From Ovis canadensis (lineage: Eukaryota > Chordata > Mammalia > Artiodactyla > Bovidae): a stretch of DNA of 64,000 nt. Both the position numbers and the translations under genes were made by a program. Shown here one piece after another: positions 33,302-45,945 of the stretch (positions within the stretch are counted from its first letter, which is position 1; the number at the start of each line of letters is the position of its first letter). The DNA is taken from the NCBI RefSeq assembly GCF_042477335.2, contig NC_091260.1:49867001-49931000 (forward strand), in the 5' to 3' direction. The notes beneath the pieces were generated by a model, which was given only the letters and a program-made list of their open reading frames with translations, was not told the DNA's origin and searched no databases.

Positions 33302-34080
33302 AGCCATTGTGGGAGCCTGGTGGAGGGAGATCCAGCTACAGAAGGCTGGACAGGAGAGAAAAGACAGCCGTCCGCCTTCTCCCGGATGGCAGCTGACGTC
33401 ACCGGAAGCTCAGGGCTGGTGTCCCTGGTTGGGTGTTGCCATCGTTTCATCTGATACAGTCCACCGCCATGGGTCACGGGCGCAGTCGCGGATGCACTTG
33501 AAACCGAACCAGTGTATCTCCTGTGGTTTGCTTTCACATGTCTAGAGACACCAGGGAAACGGTCCTCCTGGTGTCATTCCTTGTCATTACGTTTTACTGC
33601 TGAAAGCAAGAAAGGTTTATTTTTCTGTCACTCAGTGGAGACATACCCCGGAAAGGAGGGGGAGAAAAAAAATCAAAGATCCAGGAGAGATAGTAACCTT
33701 TGCTTTGGAAGGTTCAAGCCTGAGGTTTACTCCAACCAGCATTTTGGGGAACGGTGGGTGATTGATTTCGAACATGGTGTGTGGGGTGGGAAGAAGTTGG
33801 CTAGGAACCAAAAAGGCTGTCCTCATGACTAAAACCAAACCTGAAGGTATTTCCTTTCTGCCCTTGGAAACAGGAAACCAGTGTGGTTTTTCGGCAGCAT
33901 TCTTGCAGGAGAGCGTGCGGGAAGGCCCCCAGCTGCACCGGGGCGGGGAGGCCGCTGGGCTGTCGGTTTACAGAGAGACAGATGTTACATACACCCCAGC
34001 TCCGTTATGCGTGGTCACCAGTGACCAGAGAAGCTACTCGATGCAATGCATCTGTTTCAGATACAGAAATATAGAGAAGA

Positions 34081-34154
34081 TATTTATTGAGATTTAAGTT
34101 ATTGTTATTTATTACCGTTCACTAATGAGTTTCTCTTTTTTGCCCTTATTTATT
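34081..34154 (+). promoter_or_regulatory. GDNF: AU-rich element cluster in the GDNF 3' UTR
   Basis: Three ATTTA pentamers. Two lie in full TTATTTATT nonamers (34105-34113 and 34146-34154) and one in tatttatt (34081-34088). Such clusters usually mediate rapid mRNA decay through ARE-binding proteins (TTP, HuR and others). Confidence 0.75.
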
Positions 34155-34157
34155 AAA
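34152..34157 (+). terminator. GDNF: Candidate proximal poly(A) signal ATTAAA
   Basis: ATTAAA overlapping the last AU-rich nonamer, followed by a T-rich stretch (gtttcttttcaaaggtg). Would give a 3' UTR of about 1 kb. Confidence 0.45.
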
Positions 34158-35741
34158 GTTTCTTTTCAAAGGTGCCAAAGTATATGTGCTCGCAAAATGC
34201 AAAGGAAGGTGGCAAAGGAAATTTTAATTGGGATCAAGGGTCCATGCTTTTCAAAGTATTAAAAAGACTTTCGCTAGGCAAAAATCACTTACTTTACCTT
34301 TTTAAAGAAAAGCCCTTGTATGATTCCACCCCCCTCTACCCTGCGGGTCTCAGCATCTTACCTGGTTTTATATGTTAGAAAGGAACATGTCAGAAGGAAC
34401 ATTTCTGATGGGCCTTCTTTTTCAGGAGCAGCAGGTGGAGACCGTGGCATTTGCCCTCATTTCTACATGGTTCCCTGTCCCAGCAGACAGGCCATGTGCT
34501 CTATTTCCTGCTGTGCTGAAGCTCTCACCCTCCCCTCCACATGTATCTATCTGTGATATGCATAACCACATGTCAAAGGTTAAAGTCCCTTTAGTAGGTG
34601 GTGCTGGACTCAATGTTGACCTCACAGTAACAGTTCTGTCAAGTAGCCGGAGTTCTGCCCTGATAGTGGAGACTCTTCCCCAGGCCCAGCATAGGCAAGG
34701 AGTGCTGCAGGCCTTCTGAGAGTGAGGTCAGCCTGGTTGCCATACAAGCCACCAGGGGCTGCCCCCATACACCTGACTCCTTCTCAGAAGAAGGTGGCCG
34801 GGAAGGGTGGATGTGGAAGATGGGCCCTGGCTCAGCCTCAGTACACCTGCCCCACTGCATGGATACTGAAAGCCTTTGACAGGGCAGGGACATAGGGCGA
34901 GAAAAACTATCTCAGTGACCAGGTCATGGATTTGTCTGGTCACTGCCTCCATGTTCAATGCACTGGGCCCTATTTTAAGAGCTTGTGACGTACCTCATAA
35001 AAGAGATTTTTACCAAAGAGATTATCACTACATCACTACATTAGTGGCTATTAGCTCAAGTGTACAGATTTGGCAAATAAATAGCCTACTGGCCTCCCTC
35101 AAACAATCATGTTAATTTTACAAAGTAATCAAAAAGCAGCAGTTATCAGACATCCCTTCCCCACCCCCACCCCCACGGACCCAAGCTGCCCATCACTCTG
35201 CCCCCTCTGTCCTTTCAGCTCCCCTTGCAGGACTCGGAAATAGAGGAAAAGGGCCTGCCTCACCCTCTCTTGGGGCCCAAGACGGGGAACTTGCTGAGGA
35301 GTGGCCTGCTCAAAATAGGGACAGGTCGAGCCGACCGGTTGTTCATGAAGTGCAATTTGATGCAGCCCAAGATCATCTGTCCAATTCAGAGAGTCCTGGC
35401 AGATCTGGTGGCTGGCGTCCCCAGGGTCAGCCTTAGCCCCAGCTCCCTGTGGAGAGTCTCTGCCCACAGGGGTGGTAGGATTCAACGGATGCTGACAGCT
35501 CCTTCCCAGCATCACCTACACACCATAAGCAGGTTTTCACTGAAGCAAATCTCTCCGCCAAAGCCACAAAAGGGTAAAGTTTGTGATTTTTCTTTATTGT
35601 TGCGATTACCATCTGATCCAGTAAGGAGTGCACTTCTTTGGAAGTTCTGACTTCTCTGATCTGTCTCAGTCGTTTGTGTTATACAACCAAAGTTCTCTAC
35701 AGACTTTATTTTTGTACAATATTATTTTGTAACTTTTTACA

Positions 35742-35747
35742 AATAAA
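35742..35747 (+). terminator. GDNF: Distal poly(A) signal AATAAA of GDNF
   Basis: AATAAA in 'ttacaaataaaaactc', preceded by TGTA-type and T-rich upstream sequence and followed within 20-30 nt by a T/GT-rich region (tttctattgctctctc). Best candidate for the main mRNA end. Confidence 0.75.
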
Positions 35748-35924
35748 AACTCATTTCTATTGCTCTCTCTACTTCTATGCTATCTCACCGACCTAGGGAC
35801 CACAGCTGACTCAGACTAGAAGTCCATCCCTTTCGCCACTCAGCCACTGGTTGGTCAGTGACCTTGTCCATCAACTCTCCATAACCAATCAGTACTCAAG
35901 TGGGGAAGAACTTACAAAGTTGTT

Positions 35925-36100
35925 CTTTATTCATTCCACAGATACTTGGCGTGCTACATTGTGCCAGGCACTGTCCAAGGCACCAAGGATCCAACAGTGG
36001 CCACAACAATCTCTGCTCAACAGAGACTGAGCTCTGCTCTCTCCTTGTGGAGTTGATATTTCATTTGAGGAGAGAAAGGCAATATTCAAAAAAGTATTTA
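35925..36100. repeat. L2 3'-end fragment
   Basis: 'attcattccacagatact' and 'tgtgccaggcactgtccaag' are L2 terminal wording. Confidence 0.7.
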
Positions 36101-36109
36101 GGGGTTGTG

Positions 36110-36900
36110 TGTCAATAAATGAGTCACCATTTATAAAGGATACAAATAGGGTATCATAATAGAAAATAACGGGCCTGCTCTAATGGGAGGTCACATTGAG
36201 GCAGGACTTAAGAAATAGACGGGAGTGTCCTGGCAAAACCCTGTGGCAGGCAGGCACTTGGACGGCGCCACTGCTTTGCACAATCCCGGGTGACGCCCGA
36301 AGTTCACGTGGGTTCTCCGCCGGCAAAGTAGCAGGATCCGGGGAATTGTGCAAATGGTGGCCCCAGGCTTAGTTGTTCTGGTGGCAAGAAAAACACACCG
36401 AAGAGAGGAAATGCCATGGCCCGGGGCTGGGGGAGGAGAGCATGCTTCCTCCTCTGATGACACACACCCCGTGCTGTGTCACCCGAGGCCTTGTGACTAT
36501 TAAAAGGTGGCCTTGTACAGCGTTTCAAGCCCAAAACAAAACTGATGCTCTTAAGACTCTTCTAAGTGGCCACCAGCCTAGACTTTCCAGCGGAGCACAT
36601 CAGTACAGTGCCGGAAATGCCCTCCCCCTCCCCGCCAGGACAGTGCCTGGTACCCACCCTGGGCACTTGGAGTCCTGCCGCCAGGGCAACGCTTAGGCTA
36701 GGACACTTTCTCCATTCTACTCCAAAGTTTGGAGAGGAATGCAAACACTTGCTTATCTCCCATCCCTTTACCATTTCGCAAAGTGTGTTCCCAGGATGAC
36801 AGACCAGGTGAGATATTCTTTAAAAATGGAGTGGTTCTCTGATCAAATAAGTTGGGAAAACACTGAGTTATATAACATCTTTTTGGAGTTAAAAAGAGAA
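36110..36900. other. Intergenic sequence downstream of GDNF
   Basis: No gene or recent repeat recognised. Open frames to about 107 codons lack domain signatures. Confidence 0.45.
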
Positions 36901-36904
36901 GTGT

Positions 36905-37245
36905 AGGGCTTCCCTAGTGAACTCAGTGGTAGAAAATCCACCTGATAATGTAGCAGACACAGAGTTGATCCCTAGCACCAGAAGATCCCACATGCCACCG
37001 GACAGCTAAGCCATGCACCCTAGCTACTGAGCCTGTGCTCTAAAGCCCAGGAGCTACAACTCCTGAGCCCATGAGATCCAACTATTGAAGCCCTCCTGCC
37101 CTAGCGCCTGAGCTCCACAACGAGAAGCCGCTGCAATGAGAAAGCCCCACACACAACTGCATAGTAGCCCCTGCTCGCCACAGCAAGAGAAAAGCCTGTG
37201 CAGCGATGAAGACCCAGCAGGGCCAAAAATAAATTTAAAAAGAGA
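36905..37245 (+). repeat. Long CHR-type tRNA-derived SINE
   Basis: Head 'gggcttccctagtgaactca', then 'agatcccacatgccacc', 'actgagcctgtgctctaa', 'gaagccgctgcaatgag' and 'cgaagaccc'-like wording, with an A-rich tail (ccaaaaataaatttaaaaag). Near full length; a family shared by cetaceans, hippos and ruminants. Confidence 0.82.
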
Positions 37246-37249
37246 AATG

Positions 37250-39235
37250 TAGCACCTATTAGAGCCGTAATTAAACTAATGAACACTGTGACCACCCAGG
37301 AGTAGCGTGGAGAGTGCAGACTTCCCCAGATGGACCATGAAAACGTCTATGGCTGTGTTTGCTTTCTCTTAATATCTGTTGACCATCCCTTGAAACTACC
37401 TTGGGCCATGTTGCCTGCTCCTGTAAACATGGGGATGAGCAGAGAGGGGGACTGGAGATTTGTAAAAAGGCAAAACACATGGGGAACCAGCTGGGGAGCT
37501 CCCCATGTGCACATGTATACACACACACACACACACACACACATTCTGGACATTTGAGCATTGTGGGTTTCTTGTTTAGCGTGATTAACCAGTGGTCAGC
37601 TTTGGAAGTTCCATTCAACCAAGAAAGAGTATGTTGAAAGCTGGGAAATTCTTAGCAGCAATGAGAAAAGCAACTTTCATGATGCCTACCACACATGCTC
37701 ACGCAGCTCAAGTTGTTAGGAACCACCAATGCTTTGGCTGGCCCATAGTCTGGAGTGGGGGGGTGGGGGGGTGGATGTCCCCTCACAGTGCTCCTCAGAG
37801 GAGTACAGCTCTTGTTGGGCATCGGAGTCCCTACTGCTGAGGATGGTGTGAGAATACAGGGTCAGAACCCTGGACACCAGGCTCAGATGGTCTCATGGGG
37901 CTTGTGCCCACCATCATCTCAGGCCACCATCATCTCAGGCTGGTTTTCTCCTATGCATCTGATGCCAAAGTAACACTTTAAAAGAACTTTTAAAAGAACC
38001 AGTCCACTCCCAAAGTAAAGATGGGAAATCAGAATTCCGTTAACCTAAGTCTCAAAAACAGAAAGCCCCCTCCCTTCACATACAGGGACCCTCTTGGGCC
38101 ACGGCTGACTTGCTGCCTGACCTCAGCATCACAGGGAAGAGGGAGTCCACTCCTCACACCATCCACCTTCGCTTCTCAGAGCACAGAGGGAGGGAGGGGA
38201 TGAAAGTGTCAGCCACATGCCCCAAGTGTTTTTCCACCAGGTAAGGAAGTGTCTGAGCCCCAAGTATCTCCTTGAGATGCATGTTTAAAAAAGTGTTACT
38301 GTAATCCCACCCAATAGTTGACTTGACTCTCATCTCCTCACACAACCTCCTGAATGAAATCAAATCCAGATGTTGCCACGTCATCCCTGAAAATAAATAG
38401 AGAGTTGGGGAAACAAGAGGAAAGCATCCACTTACTCATATGTGATCATTAATATGCTGCCACGTCCCTGCCCTGTGGCAGGTGAGGATAACTATGATGG
38501 GAATGCAGTCGGGGTGGAGGATATGCGGTGACAGGTGCCTGAAAAGTGCCAGAACGCCTCCAAGAGCAGCAGGTGGGAAGAAACCTGAAAAAAAAAAAGT
38601 CAGGGACATCTACACAGTAGGGTTCCCAGTTAACTTTAATTTCAGATAAACAGGCCTAACTTCTTAGTATAATTATATCTCATGCAACATTTGGGGCATG
38701 TGCTATTTGGGACATGACTATTAAAATGATTACTCACTGAGGGCCTCTGACCCACAAAAGCTGTGATTCAACTCTGAGTGCATTGCCAGCAACAACCTGT
38801 CCAGGTCCTCTACCCACAGGTTTTTCCTAGTTTTCCCCATCTTATTCAATCATTAAAGCCAATCTTGAACTATAAAATAAACAAACAAAACACTTTCTTC
38901 TCACCCTTAAAGTTAGACTGTCTTCTCAGGATATTTGCATTTACTTCCTGTTCCAGGAAACAAACCTAAGCATGGCTGTTAACCTTCTAAGACTCACTCA
39001 CTCTTCTTAAGAAGACATGAATTGGACATGAGGGGATGAGAGAGGTAGGAACGGGTCAGACAGAAGAGGGATGGTGAGGAAGGCAGAGAGAAGACTTTAG
39101 GCCCCAGGAGATAGGAGAACCAGCTGAGGTGGGCATGACAGACAAGATGAGGTTTTCAAATATGCGGAATAGATCCTTTTAACTTGGGGAGTTCTTTCGA
39201 CTGGGACATGTAGGGGCTTTTGACACACTCTTGTA
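37250..39235. other. Intergenic sequence
   Basis: No gene seen. Minor features: the (AC)n run, a 16-bp tandem duplication ccaccatcatctcagg (37908-37923 and 37924-37939) and a short TTTAAAAGAAC duplication near 37976-37998. Confidence 0.5.
37519..37543. repeat. (AC)n microsatellite
   Basis: An uninterrupted dinucleotide run of about 12 units. Confidence 0.95.
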
Positions 39236-39244
39236 CGTGGGCCT

Positions 39245-39730
39245 CATTCATTCAATTAATTCGTATCTATCTCCTAGCAGAGGAGGATATAAGGCTATAA
39301 AGATTAAGCCCTCAAGAGCATCCCAGATTAGAGGGACAGAAATAAGAATATTAAAGTACAAAGTGGTGGGACTTTCCTGATGGTCCAGTGACCAAGACTC
39401 TGAGCTCCCAAAGCAGGTGACCTGGGTTTGACCCCTGGTCAGGTAACTAGATCCCGCAGGCTACAACTAAGACCCAGCACAGCCAAATAAATAAGTAAAC
39501 AAATATCTTTTAAAAATACCAAGTGATGAGGGCAGCAATGAAGAGACAGGGTATTTTATGGGAGCTTAGAGGAATAATAAACCCAGCTGAGGCTGTGGGG
39601 TGGATAAAGGTATCAAGGATGGCATTCTGGAGGTGGATGCCTGACAGATGGTTAAAAGAGAGAAGGAATTTCCCAGACTGGAGTTGAAGAAAAGAGGGTG
39701 TTTCAGGCAGCAAGGACTGGAGAGCTAAGC
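39245..39730. repeat. L2-derived region with nested tRNA SINE
   Basis: L2-like sequence on both sides (left 'attcattcaattaattcgta', right 'ggatggcattctggaggtgg'), interrupted at about 39366-39512 by a plus-strand tRNA-derived SINE (gactttcctgatggtccagt ... 'cagccaaataaataag'). Confidence 0.6.
39366..39512 (+). repeat. tRNA-derived cetartiodactyl SINE
   Basis: Head 'ggtccagtgaccaagactct', B-box-like 'gggtttgacccctggtcagg' and a tail of (AAAT)n-like sequence. Confidence 0.75.
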
Positions 39731-39734
39731 CAGG

Positions 39735-41255
39735 ACTCGAGATGGCCTGGTGTGCTGTTGGCTTGAAAAGGTGGAGCTTTGGAGACTGAATGGGTTGGGC
39801 AAGAGGCGGGAGGGAGCAGGGAGGGCAGGTGTGTGAGAGGGGGCGGGTGGGGTCAGGAGCTCGCACTCTGTATCCATCCCTGAGGAAAGGGTCACTTTTG
39901 ATCTTCGCACCCGAACTCTCCCTCTCAGACCCTCTGTCCGCCACCCCCAGTCCCTCTGCTGTCCCATCCTCTCACAGCCTGGTCGGCAGTGCTTTCCTTC
40001 TCCCGCAAAAAGCCTCTTGTACACCAGAGGACTGAAAAGGCTCCCAGATCAGCCTTTCCCCAACCATCTAGTTAACATTAGGGAAACATTCAGGGAGGAA
40101 AGGGTTCCTTGATTTTAAAAACTGGAGAAATGCCGAAAATTTTGATTCCATCTCAGGAAGAGACAGTACATGTTACATACCAGTCAAGGCCTGTTCACTG
40201 TTGTTTAACTCAGCACCTCACCATCTTATTTGACCAAGGAGCACATGCTGACATCTAATATAAGTGTGTTGTCAGACACAACTTGGGAAATGGTATTATA
40301 GAACCAAAGGAATGAATCTCTAATGGCAGAACTGCAGACACCAGAAGTTGTTTCTGAGCAAGGGGACCATTCCACCTCACCACTAGTATGCCATCATGCT
40401 TAGCCTGAAAGACCTGAGAGATAACCACCCCCTTTTTTTTAACATGCATTACTGGTCCAGTGAGCATCCAAACTCAGCTGTGTTCTCATTTCTCTGCGCT
40501 TGAGCAGAGGTAATTAACCCTCCTCCCTGTCATCATTCTCCACTGTCTCTACCCCAACCCTGCCATCATTCACAACGTCTGGACTGGAAGACACACCAAG
40601 GGTTCTAATCCATGCTACACACACAGATAAATGAGTTCTCATGCTGTTCATTCATGCTGTTGACCAAATAAAGACGGACCCCTTCCATTCCTGGCTATGT
40701 GATTAGAGCACACTGCTGGCTTCTCTTGTGCTTGACCGAGGCCAGTGACTGGCCAAAGAATGTGACCAGAGGTGACATGGGCTTCTTCTGAACCAACATT
40801 TAATGGCCCTTGTGAGACTCTTGAGAGTCTCTTTCATTTTCTAGAGGACAGCAACCAGGAACAGTCAAGAAAGCGGCTGTTCTGTCGACTTGGAGTGACT
40901 CTGATGAACAAGGCCGCTCTGCCAGCCCACAACAGACATGGCCTGATGGTTGAGAACTAGCCTTGTGTTATGGGAGCCACCGAAATGTGGAAATTATCTG
41001 TTACTGAAGCATGCCTGCACCTATTCTGACAGATACATGCCTCTCTTATGATGAGGCACGTTATGGGTCATGAAGAGAAAGGGAGGCATCAGCAGAGGCT
41101 GGCAGAAGAGCAGCAGAAAGACTCAAAGGGAAGGGTAGGAAATTCATCTGAGGAGGTAACCAGTTGAGGAGGAAATTCAGTTATGCTCTGAGTCAGAGCA
41201 CAGAGTCCCTGGGGCCACCACAGAGATGTGGGATTTTATTCTTACTCAGGCAGAA
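39735..41255. other. Intergenic sequence
   Basis: No gene recognised; the opposed open frames at 39725-40035 are GC-driven. No recent repeat seen. Confidence 0.4.
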
Positions 41256-41259
41256 AGCC

Positions 41260-42110
41260 ATGAGAAGGGTTTAAAAAGAGGGGTGACAAGATCTGGTTTG
41301 TGATGTTAAAGAACGATTGTTCTAGCTGCTTTGCTGAGTTGCAGACTGCAGAACTCTTGGGCTCCAAAGTCACTGTATTTTATTGGGCTCCAAAATCACT
41401 GCAGATGGTGACTGCAGCCATGAAATTAAAAGACTCTTGCTGTTTGGAAGAAAAGCTATGACAAAACTAGACAGCATAATAAAAAGCAGAGACGTTATTT
41501 TGCCGACAAAGGTCCGTCTAGTCAAAGCTATGGTTTTTCCAGTAGTCATGTATGGATGTGAGAGTTGGACCATAAAGAAAGCTGAGTGCCAAAGAGTTGA
41601 TGCTTTTGGACTGTGGTGTTGGAGAAGACTCTTGAGAATCCCTTGGACTGCAAGGAGATCAAACCAGTCCATCCTAAAGGAGACCAGTTCTGGATATTCA
41701 CTGTAAGGAATAAGCTCCAATCCTTTGGCCACCTGATGCAAAGAACTGACTCATTTGAAAAGACCCTGATGCTGGGAAAGATGGAAGGCAGGAGGAGAAG
41801 GGGACAACAGAGGATGAGATGTTTGGATGGCATCAACGACTCGAAGGACATGAGTTTGAGTAAACTCTGGGAGTTGGTGATGGACAGGGAGGCCTGGTGT
41901 GCTGCAGTCCATGGGATCACAAACAGTCAGACATGAGTGAGCGACTGGACTGAACTGAACTGAGACTGTGGAAGCCAGGAGACCAGCCAGGCTGATCCAG
42001 GAATCGAGGTGAGAAACGATGGTGACTTGGGCGAGGGTTAGTGATTGTGGTACCAATGGGACTAGCTCAAGCCTGGGCAAATGGGGAGAACGCGAGAGCA
42101 GGAAGAGACA
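41260..42110 (+). repeat. L2 fragment split by a BovB insertion
   Basis: L2-like 'gaagggtttaaaaagagggg...gatctggtttgtgatg' (to about 41345) resumes after the BovB with 'ccaggagaccagccaggctg...ggtgagaaacgatggtgac'. The older L2 was interrupted by the younger BovB. Confidence 0.6.
41355..41968 (+). mobile_element. BovB (RTE) LINE 3' end, plus strand
   Basis: About 610 bp encoding the C-terminal part of the BovB reverse-transcriptase ORF in two overlapping frames (41383-41706 and 41613-41936), so the reading frame is broken by a frameshift. The recognisable stretch around VVMYGCESWT and the RR-rich region is typical of BovB. It ends in the terminal 'gactgaactgaactgag' repeat. At its 5' edge 'gggctccaaagtcactg' is partly duplicated (about 41360 and 41385). 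Dead copy, 5'-truncated. Confidence 0.92.
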
Positions 42111-42119
42111 GGGTGTGAA

Positions 42120-43565
42120 CAGGATGGCTTCCAGTCTGAGTCCAAAGCAGAGGCATCACTAAGAGGGCTGAGCTGTCCACGGCTTGTGTGGGGTCAGGTC
42201 GGAGTCTCGGGCTGGACTTTTTCTGCTCAGAAGGTCACCCATTAAGAAGAAGGATGCTGGTCCTCACTCCAGGGAGGCAGGAGCCAGAGCCGGGGCAGGG
42301 CTCCGAGGGCGCCTGCCAGGCCCCGAGGTCTGGAATGCCATTAAACGTGTGCGTGCCAGGCTGGCTGGCTCACGTTCAGGATGAATCTGCCCCTGCTCCC
42401 TCTGACAATGTTTGGCGTGAAATAAAAAGTATGGCTTTCAAATGATACGACAAGGAAGATTCTTGAGCAAATATGGCCAAAGGCTCTGGGCAGCATGTTC
42501 TCAGAGGCTGGGATTGCACCCGCCTCCAGTCTTCTTTTTTCCGTCTAATCCTCCCCAACCCTGCCCTGAAGTTCAGCCAGCCAGTCTCATTGGCCTCCTC
42601 ACCTGCTGCCCAGCCCTGCCCTCTCCAACTCTGCTCACTGCTGCCAAATACATCTTAATCACCTAGCTCCTCTACTCAGAATCCTGCTCTGCCTTCCTGC
42701 TGCCAGTCAAACCCTCAGACTGCCAGTCAAAAGCTTTTCAATTTGTTTTAAACTAATCTTTTCTCTAGGTTGTTTTTTTTTTTTTGGTCCCCTGAATCTT
42801 CCTTTTAAGCCTAACCTTTACCCTTCAGTCACTATGGATGACCCATAGAACCTCAAAATCTCAAAATACACACGGAGATGTTTACACTTTCCACACTTGG
42901 ACCTCACCCAAGCTTTTCCCTCTGCCAGGAATAATAAAGTCCCTCATCTCCTCAATGCTCCAGTTTCCCCCCAGCTGGTATTCATCACTCGCTTCACTGC
43001 AGTCCAACAGCCAAGCTCTTCATGGGTGGATCAGGCTGATCACATGGGCCCTTTTCGTGTGGATATTAGTGCACTGATCTTGTGTTTTGTGCTAGGTTGA
43101 GGGCTCCTAGAATGCAAGGCACACATCTGGCTCGTCTTTGAATCCTGCAGAGCCCCAAGCATCTGTCCTCATGGGTACTGGATACTTAAAAATTACCTAT
43201 TTGGCAGGACTTTGAGTTACAAGTAGAAGAAACTCAACTCAGGCTGTCTTATACAATGAAAGGGAATGGATAGGCTCATGAAACTGAAAAGTCCTGGGAG
43301 GGACCTCGCTTCAGGAAAAGCTAGATCCAGGTGATCAACTGACATCACAAGGATCAGGTCCCTTTCACTCTTCCCACCTCACTGTCTCTCACTGTGTCGG
43401 CCGTATTCTCAAGTGTGTTTTCCCCACACACAGTGGCAAAGATGTCCAGTGGAGCTTCAGGCTTCCAGCCTGTCTCTTAAATACCCAGTAATAATGCCAC
43501 CAAGGATTTTAGAAGAGATTCTGATTAGCCAACTAGAACCAGATGCCAATTTCTCAGTCATTTAC
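42120..43565. other. Intergenic sequence
   Basis: No gene seen. A poly(T) run lies at about 42772-42785. The stretch 43190-43480 looks like an old dispersed element, but I could not name it. Confidence 0.4.
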
Positions 43566-43571
43566 TATGGC

Positions 43572-43795
43572 CAGTGTGTGCGTGCGTGCTAAGCTGCTTC
43601 AGTTGTGTCCAACTCTTTGCAACCCCATGGACTGTAGCCTGCCAGGCTTCTCTGTCCGTGGGATTCTCCAGGCAAGAACATTGGGATAGGTTGCCATGCC
43701 CCCCTCCAGGGGAATCTTCCTGACCCAGGGATCGAATCCGAGTCTCTTAAGTCTCCTGCAGTGGCAGGCAGGTTCTTTACCACTGAAACCCTACT
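43572..43795 (-). repeat. Bov-tA SINE
   Basis: Minus-strand Bov-tA from 'gctaagctgcttcagttgtg' to 'ggttctttaccactgaaac', preceded by a short GTGTGCGTGC microsatellite. Confidence 0.9.
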
Positions 43796-43799
43796 ATGG

Positions 43800-45830
43800 T
43801 GAAAGGGATGGCTAATTCTGTCCAGGCCTGGGGCATGTGCACACCTCCGAGGCCAGCGGGGGGGCCAACTCCATGAAACCACGTGGACTGAAAACACAGG
43901 AGGGGAGATTCTGAAAAAAGCAAGTTGGATGCTGTGACCTAAAGAAAGGGATGAGAGACACTGAGCAGGCACAAGCAGCAGATGTCCACGACAGCAGCAT
44001 TCTCTGTGATGGCACATTCCAGGAAAACAATTTGGCATCTCATTTTTCACATTGATTTAGACAACCATCTGCTCAAAAAAATTAATGGTCCTATCTTGGC
44101 TTACTCACTTGGGCAAAACAGCCAGTTCACGTAATAATTCAAACCGAACAGCAGGGAGTAGGAGACACCAGTTAGGGCATAACTGGGAGAAATATGAAGA
44201 TTGGCAATCGATTTCTTTTACAAAAAAAATTGAAAGAAATATTAGATGTATGGATGGATGCATGCAAGACTGCTTTATTTATTTGATTGTGCCACCCTGT
44301 TATAATGGACCTCTTTAGAAAGAATTCAAAGAAAGTCTAATTAATAGAAAACCCTACTGGAATGATTTAAACAGGGACTTATCTCACACAACTGAGTGTT
44401 TATAAATATACATACAGTGGGTGCCACAGTGATACATTTTGAAGGCAGATCCACCAATGGATGTTAAAATCAGTGGGCATATATTTGAGGAGAAAGTGGT
44501 ATTTGCATAATTTCAAAATATCTCTCCCCAGATAGTTATTAATTGTAAAGGGGGAAATGGTAACTTTATAGTAGAGAAACTCAGCGGAAGCCACCTTAAC
44601 CAGGTGAGGAAGGCTAAGATCATCAGCAATAAGGTATATTAATATCAAGTCCCTGATAGAAGGATGCACTGAGAAGGGTGCAAAATCACTCATGTGTAAT
44701 TTTTACCAGAAATGCAAAACCTCAGTCTAGCCTTAAGAAAGTATCAAACTCACACTGAAGGATATTCTACAACATAGCTGACCAGCACTATTCAAAAGCA
44801 TCAAGCATGGGAGGGAGGAACAAGGAAAGAGAAGATTTATTCCCAGGTTGGAAGAGACTAAGGAGACATGACTACTAAAACAGGGTGAGACCACGGATTG
44901 GATCCTGGAATAGGAAAAGAACATTAGTAGGAAAACTTAAGAAATCTCCCTTAGTAAGATCTGTAGTTTCATTAATAGTATTGTACCAAGGTTAATTTCC
45001 TGGTTTTGCTCACTGTATGCAGTTATGGAAGATGTTAGTGTTAGCAGAAGCTGAGTGAAAGGTGTATGGGAGCTCTCTTCTTTTTATTTTGACAACTTTT
45101 CTATCTAAAATTATTTCCAAATTTAAAGTGAAATAGAGAATCATCCAGCTGTTTTCTTTGTAAGCAAGTAAAACTATTGACACTTCAGTGCAAAGGTCCC
45201 TAGGATTTTGTGCCCAAATCATAGGTATAGACAAATGATCTGAGTTTGGATAAGGGAGGGAGCAGTGTGGCCTTGATACTTTTGATGCATCTAGGAAGGG
45301 CTTCAAACAAATCATGTAGCTACAATTAGATCTTGAAAGCATGACCCAAGGGGTAAAAGGACTTCCATAGGTGACCCCCCAAAAAGCTAAGATACATAAG
45401 TGTGAATGAACAAATATGGTATGTTCTGAAGGCTGCCCAACTCATGTCCAGGCAAAGAAAGGGACAGTGGGTTCTCACATGGTGTAGCATCTGGAAAGTC
45501 AGGCTTGATATGGAAGTGGGGTGGACATGGGATTGATTGTGGGACATGGGCAATTAGGGAAATAAAGGCAGCATCTCAGGAGAAATCACTTATGGAAGAA
45601 TAAGTACTGGACAAATTTCTGTGGGCAAAAATAAGAATGATGTCTGAAAGTAAATGCCACAAATACACACATTAAGAGAGAGCTTTTTAAGGGCACCAGC
45701 TGATTTGGATCAGGATATCCTGGAGTGAATATTTATTTGGAGGAGCAATCAGTGATATAGTGTCAACTAAGAAGCTGTGCATCTCTCTGTCTATGTCAAC
45801 CAGACCTCCTCCAACTTCAGTGTACAAACA
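43800..45830. other. Intergenic sequence
   Basis: AT-rich, no recognisable gene, RNA gene or recent repeat. Open frames to about 110 codons carry no domain. Confidence 0.45.
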
Positions 45831-45837
45831 AAACACC

Positions 45838-45945
45838 CAGGGACTTTGTTCAAATGCAGATTCTGATTCAGCAGATCTGGGATAGTTTAACAAGTTCCCA
45901 GGTGATGCTGCTGATACTGGTCCTCAAACCATGCCTTGAGTAGGA
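45838..45945. repeat. MER5-like fragment
   Basis: 'aatgcagattctgattcagc' and 'caggtgatgctgctgatact' are MER5-type wording. Confidence 0.6.

Larger units (their letters stand above)
33156..35762 (+). other. GDNF: GDNF 3' UTR
   Basis: About 2.6 kb from the stop to just after an AATAAA at 35742-35747, which follows a T-rich stretch (tttgtacaatattattttg). Contents: 79 nt shared with the inverted copy (to 33234); a GGA-rich purine tract (33246-33301); AU-rich elements (34081-34154); and earlier poly(A) signals ATTAAA (34152-34157) and AATAAA (35076-35081) that could give shorter transcripts. Open frames in it are not conserved-looking. The 3' end is inferred from the signal, not from transcript evidence. 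Confidence 0.8.

Noticed and set aside
33140..33454. 104-codon frame after the GDNF stop region
   Set aside because: Alternative frame over the C-terminal codons and 3' UTR; low-complexity Glu/Gly-rich product from the GGA tract.
41370..41741. Apparent proteins on the minus strand at BovB copies (also 62134-62496 +)
   Set aside because: Antisense readings of the BovB RT region; no independent gene.
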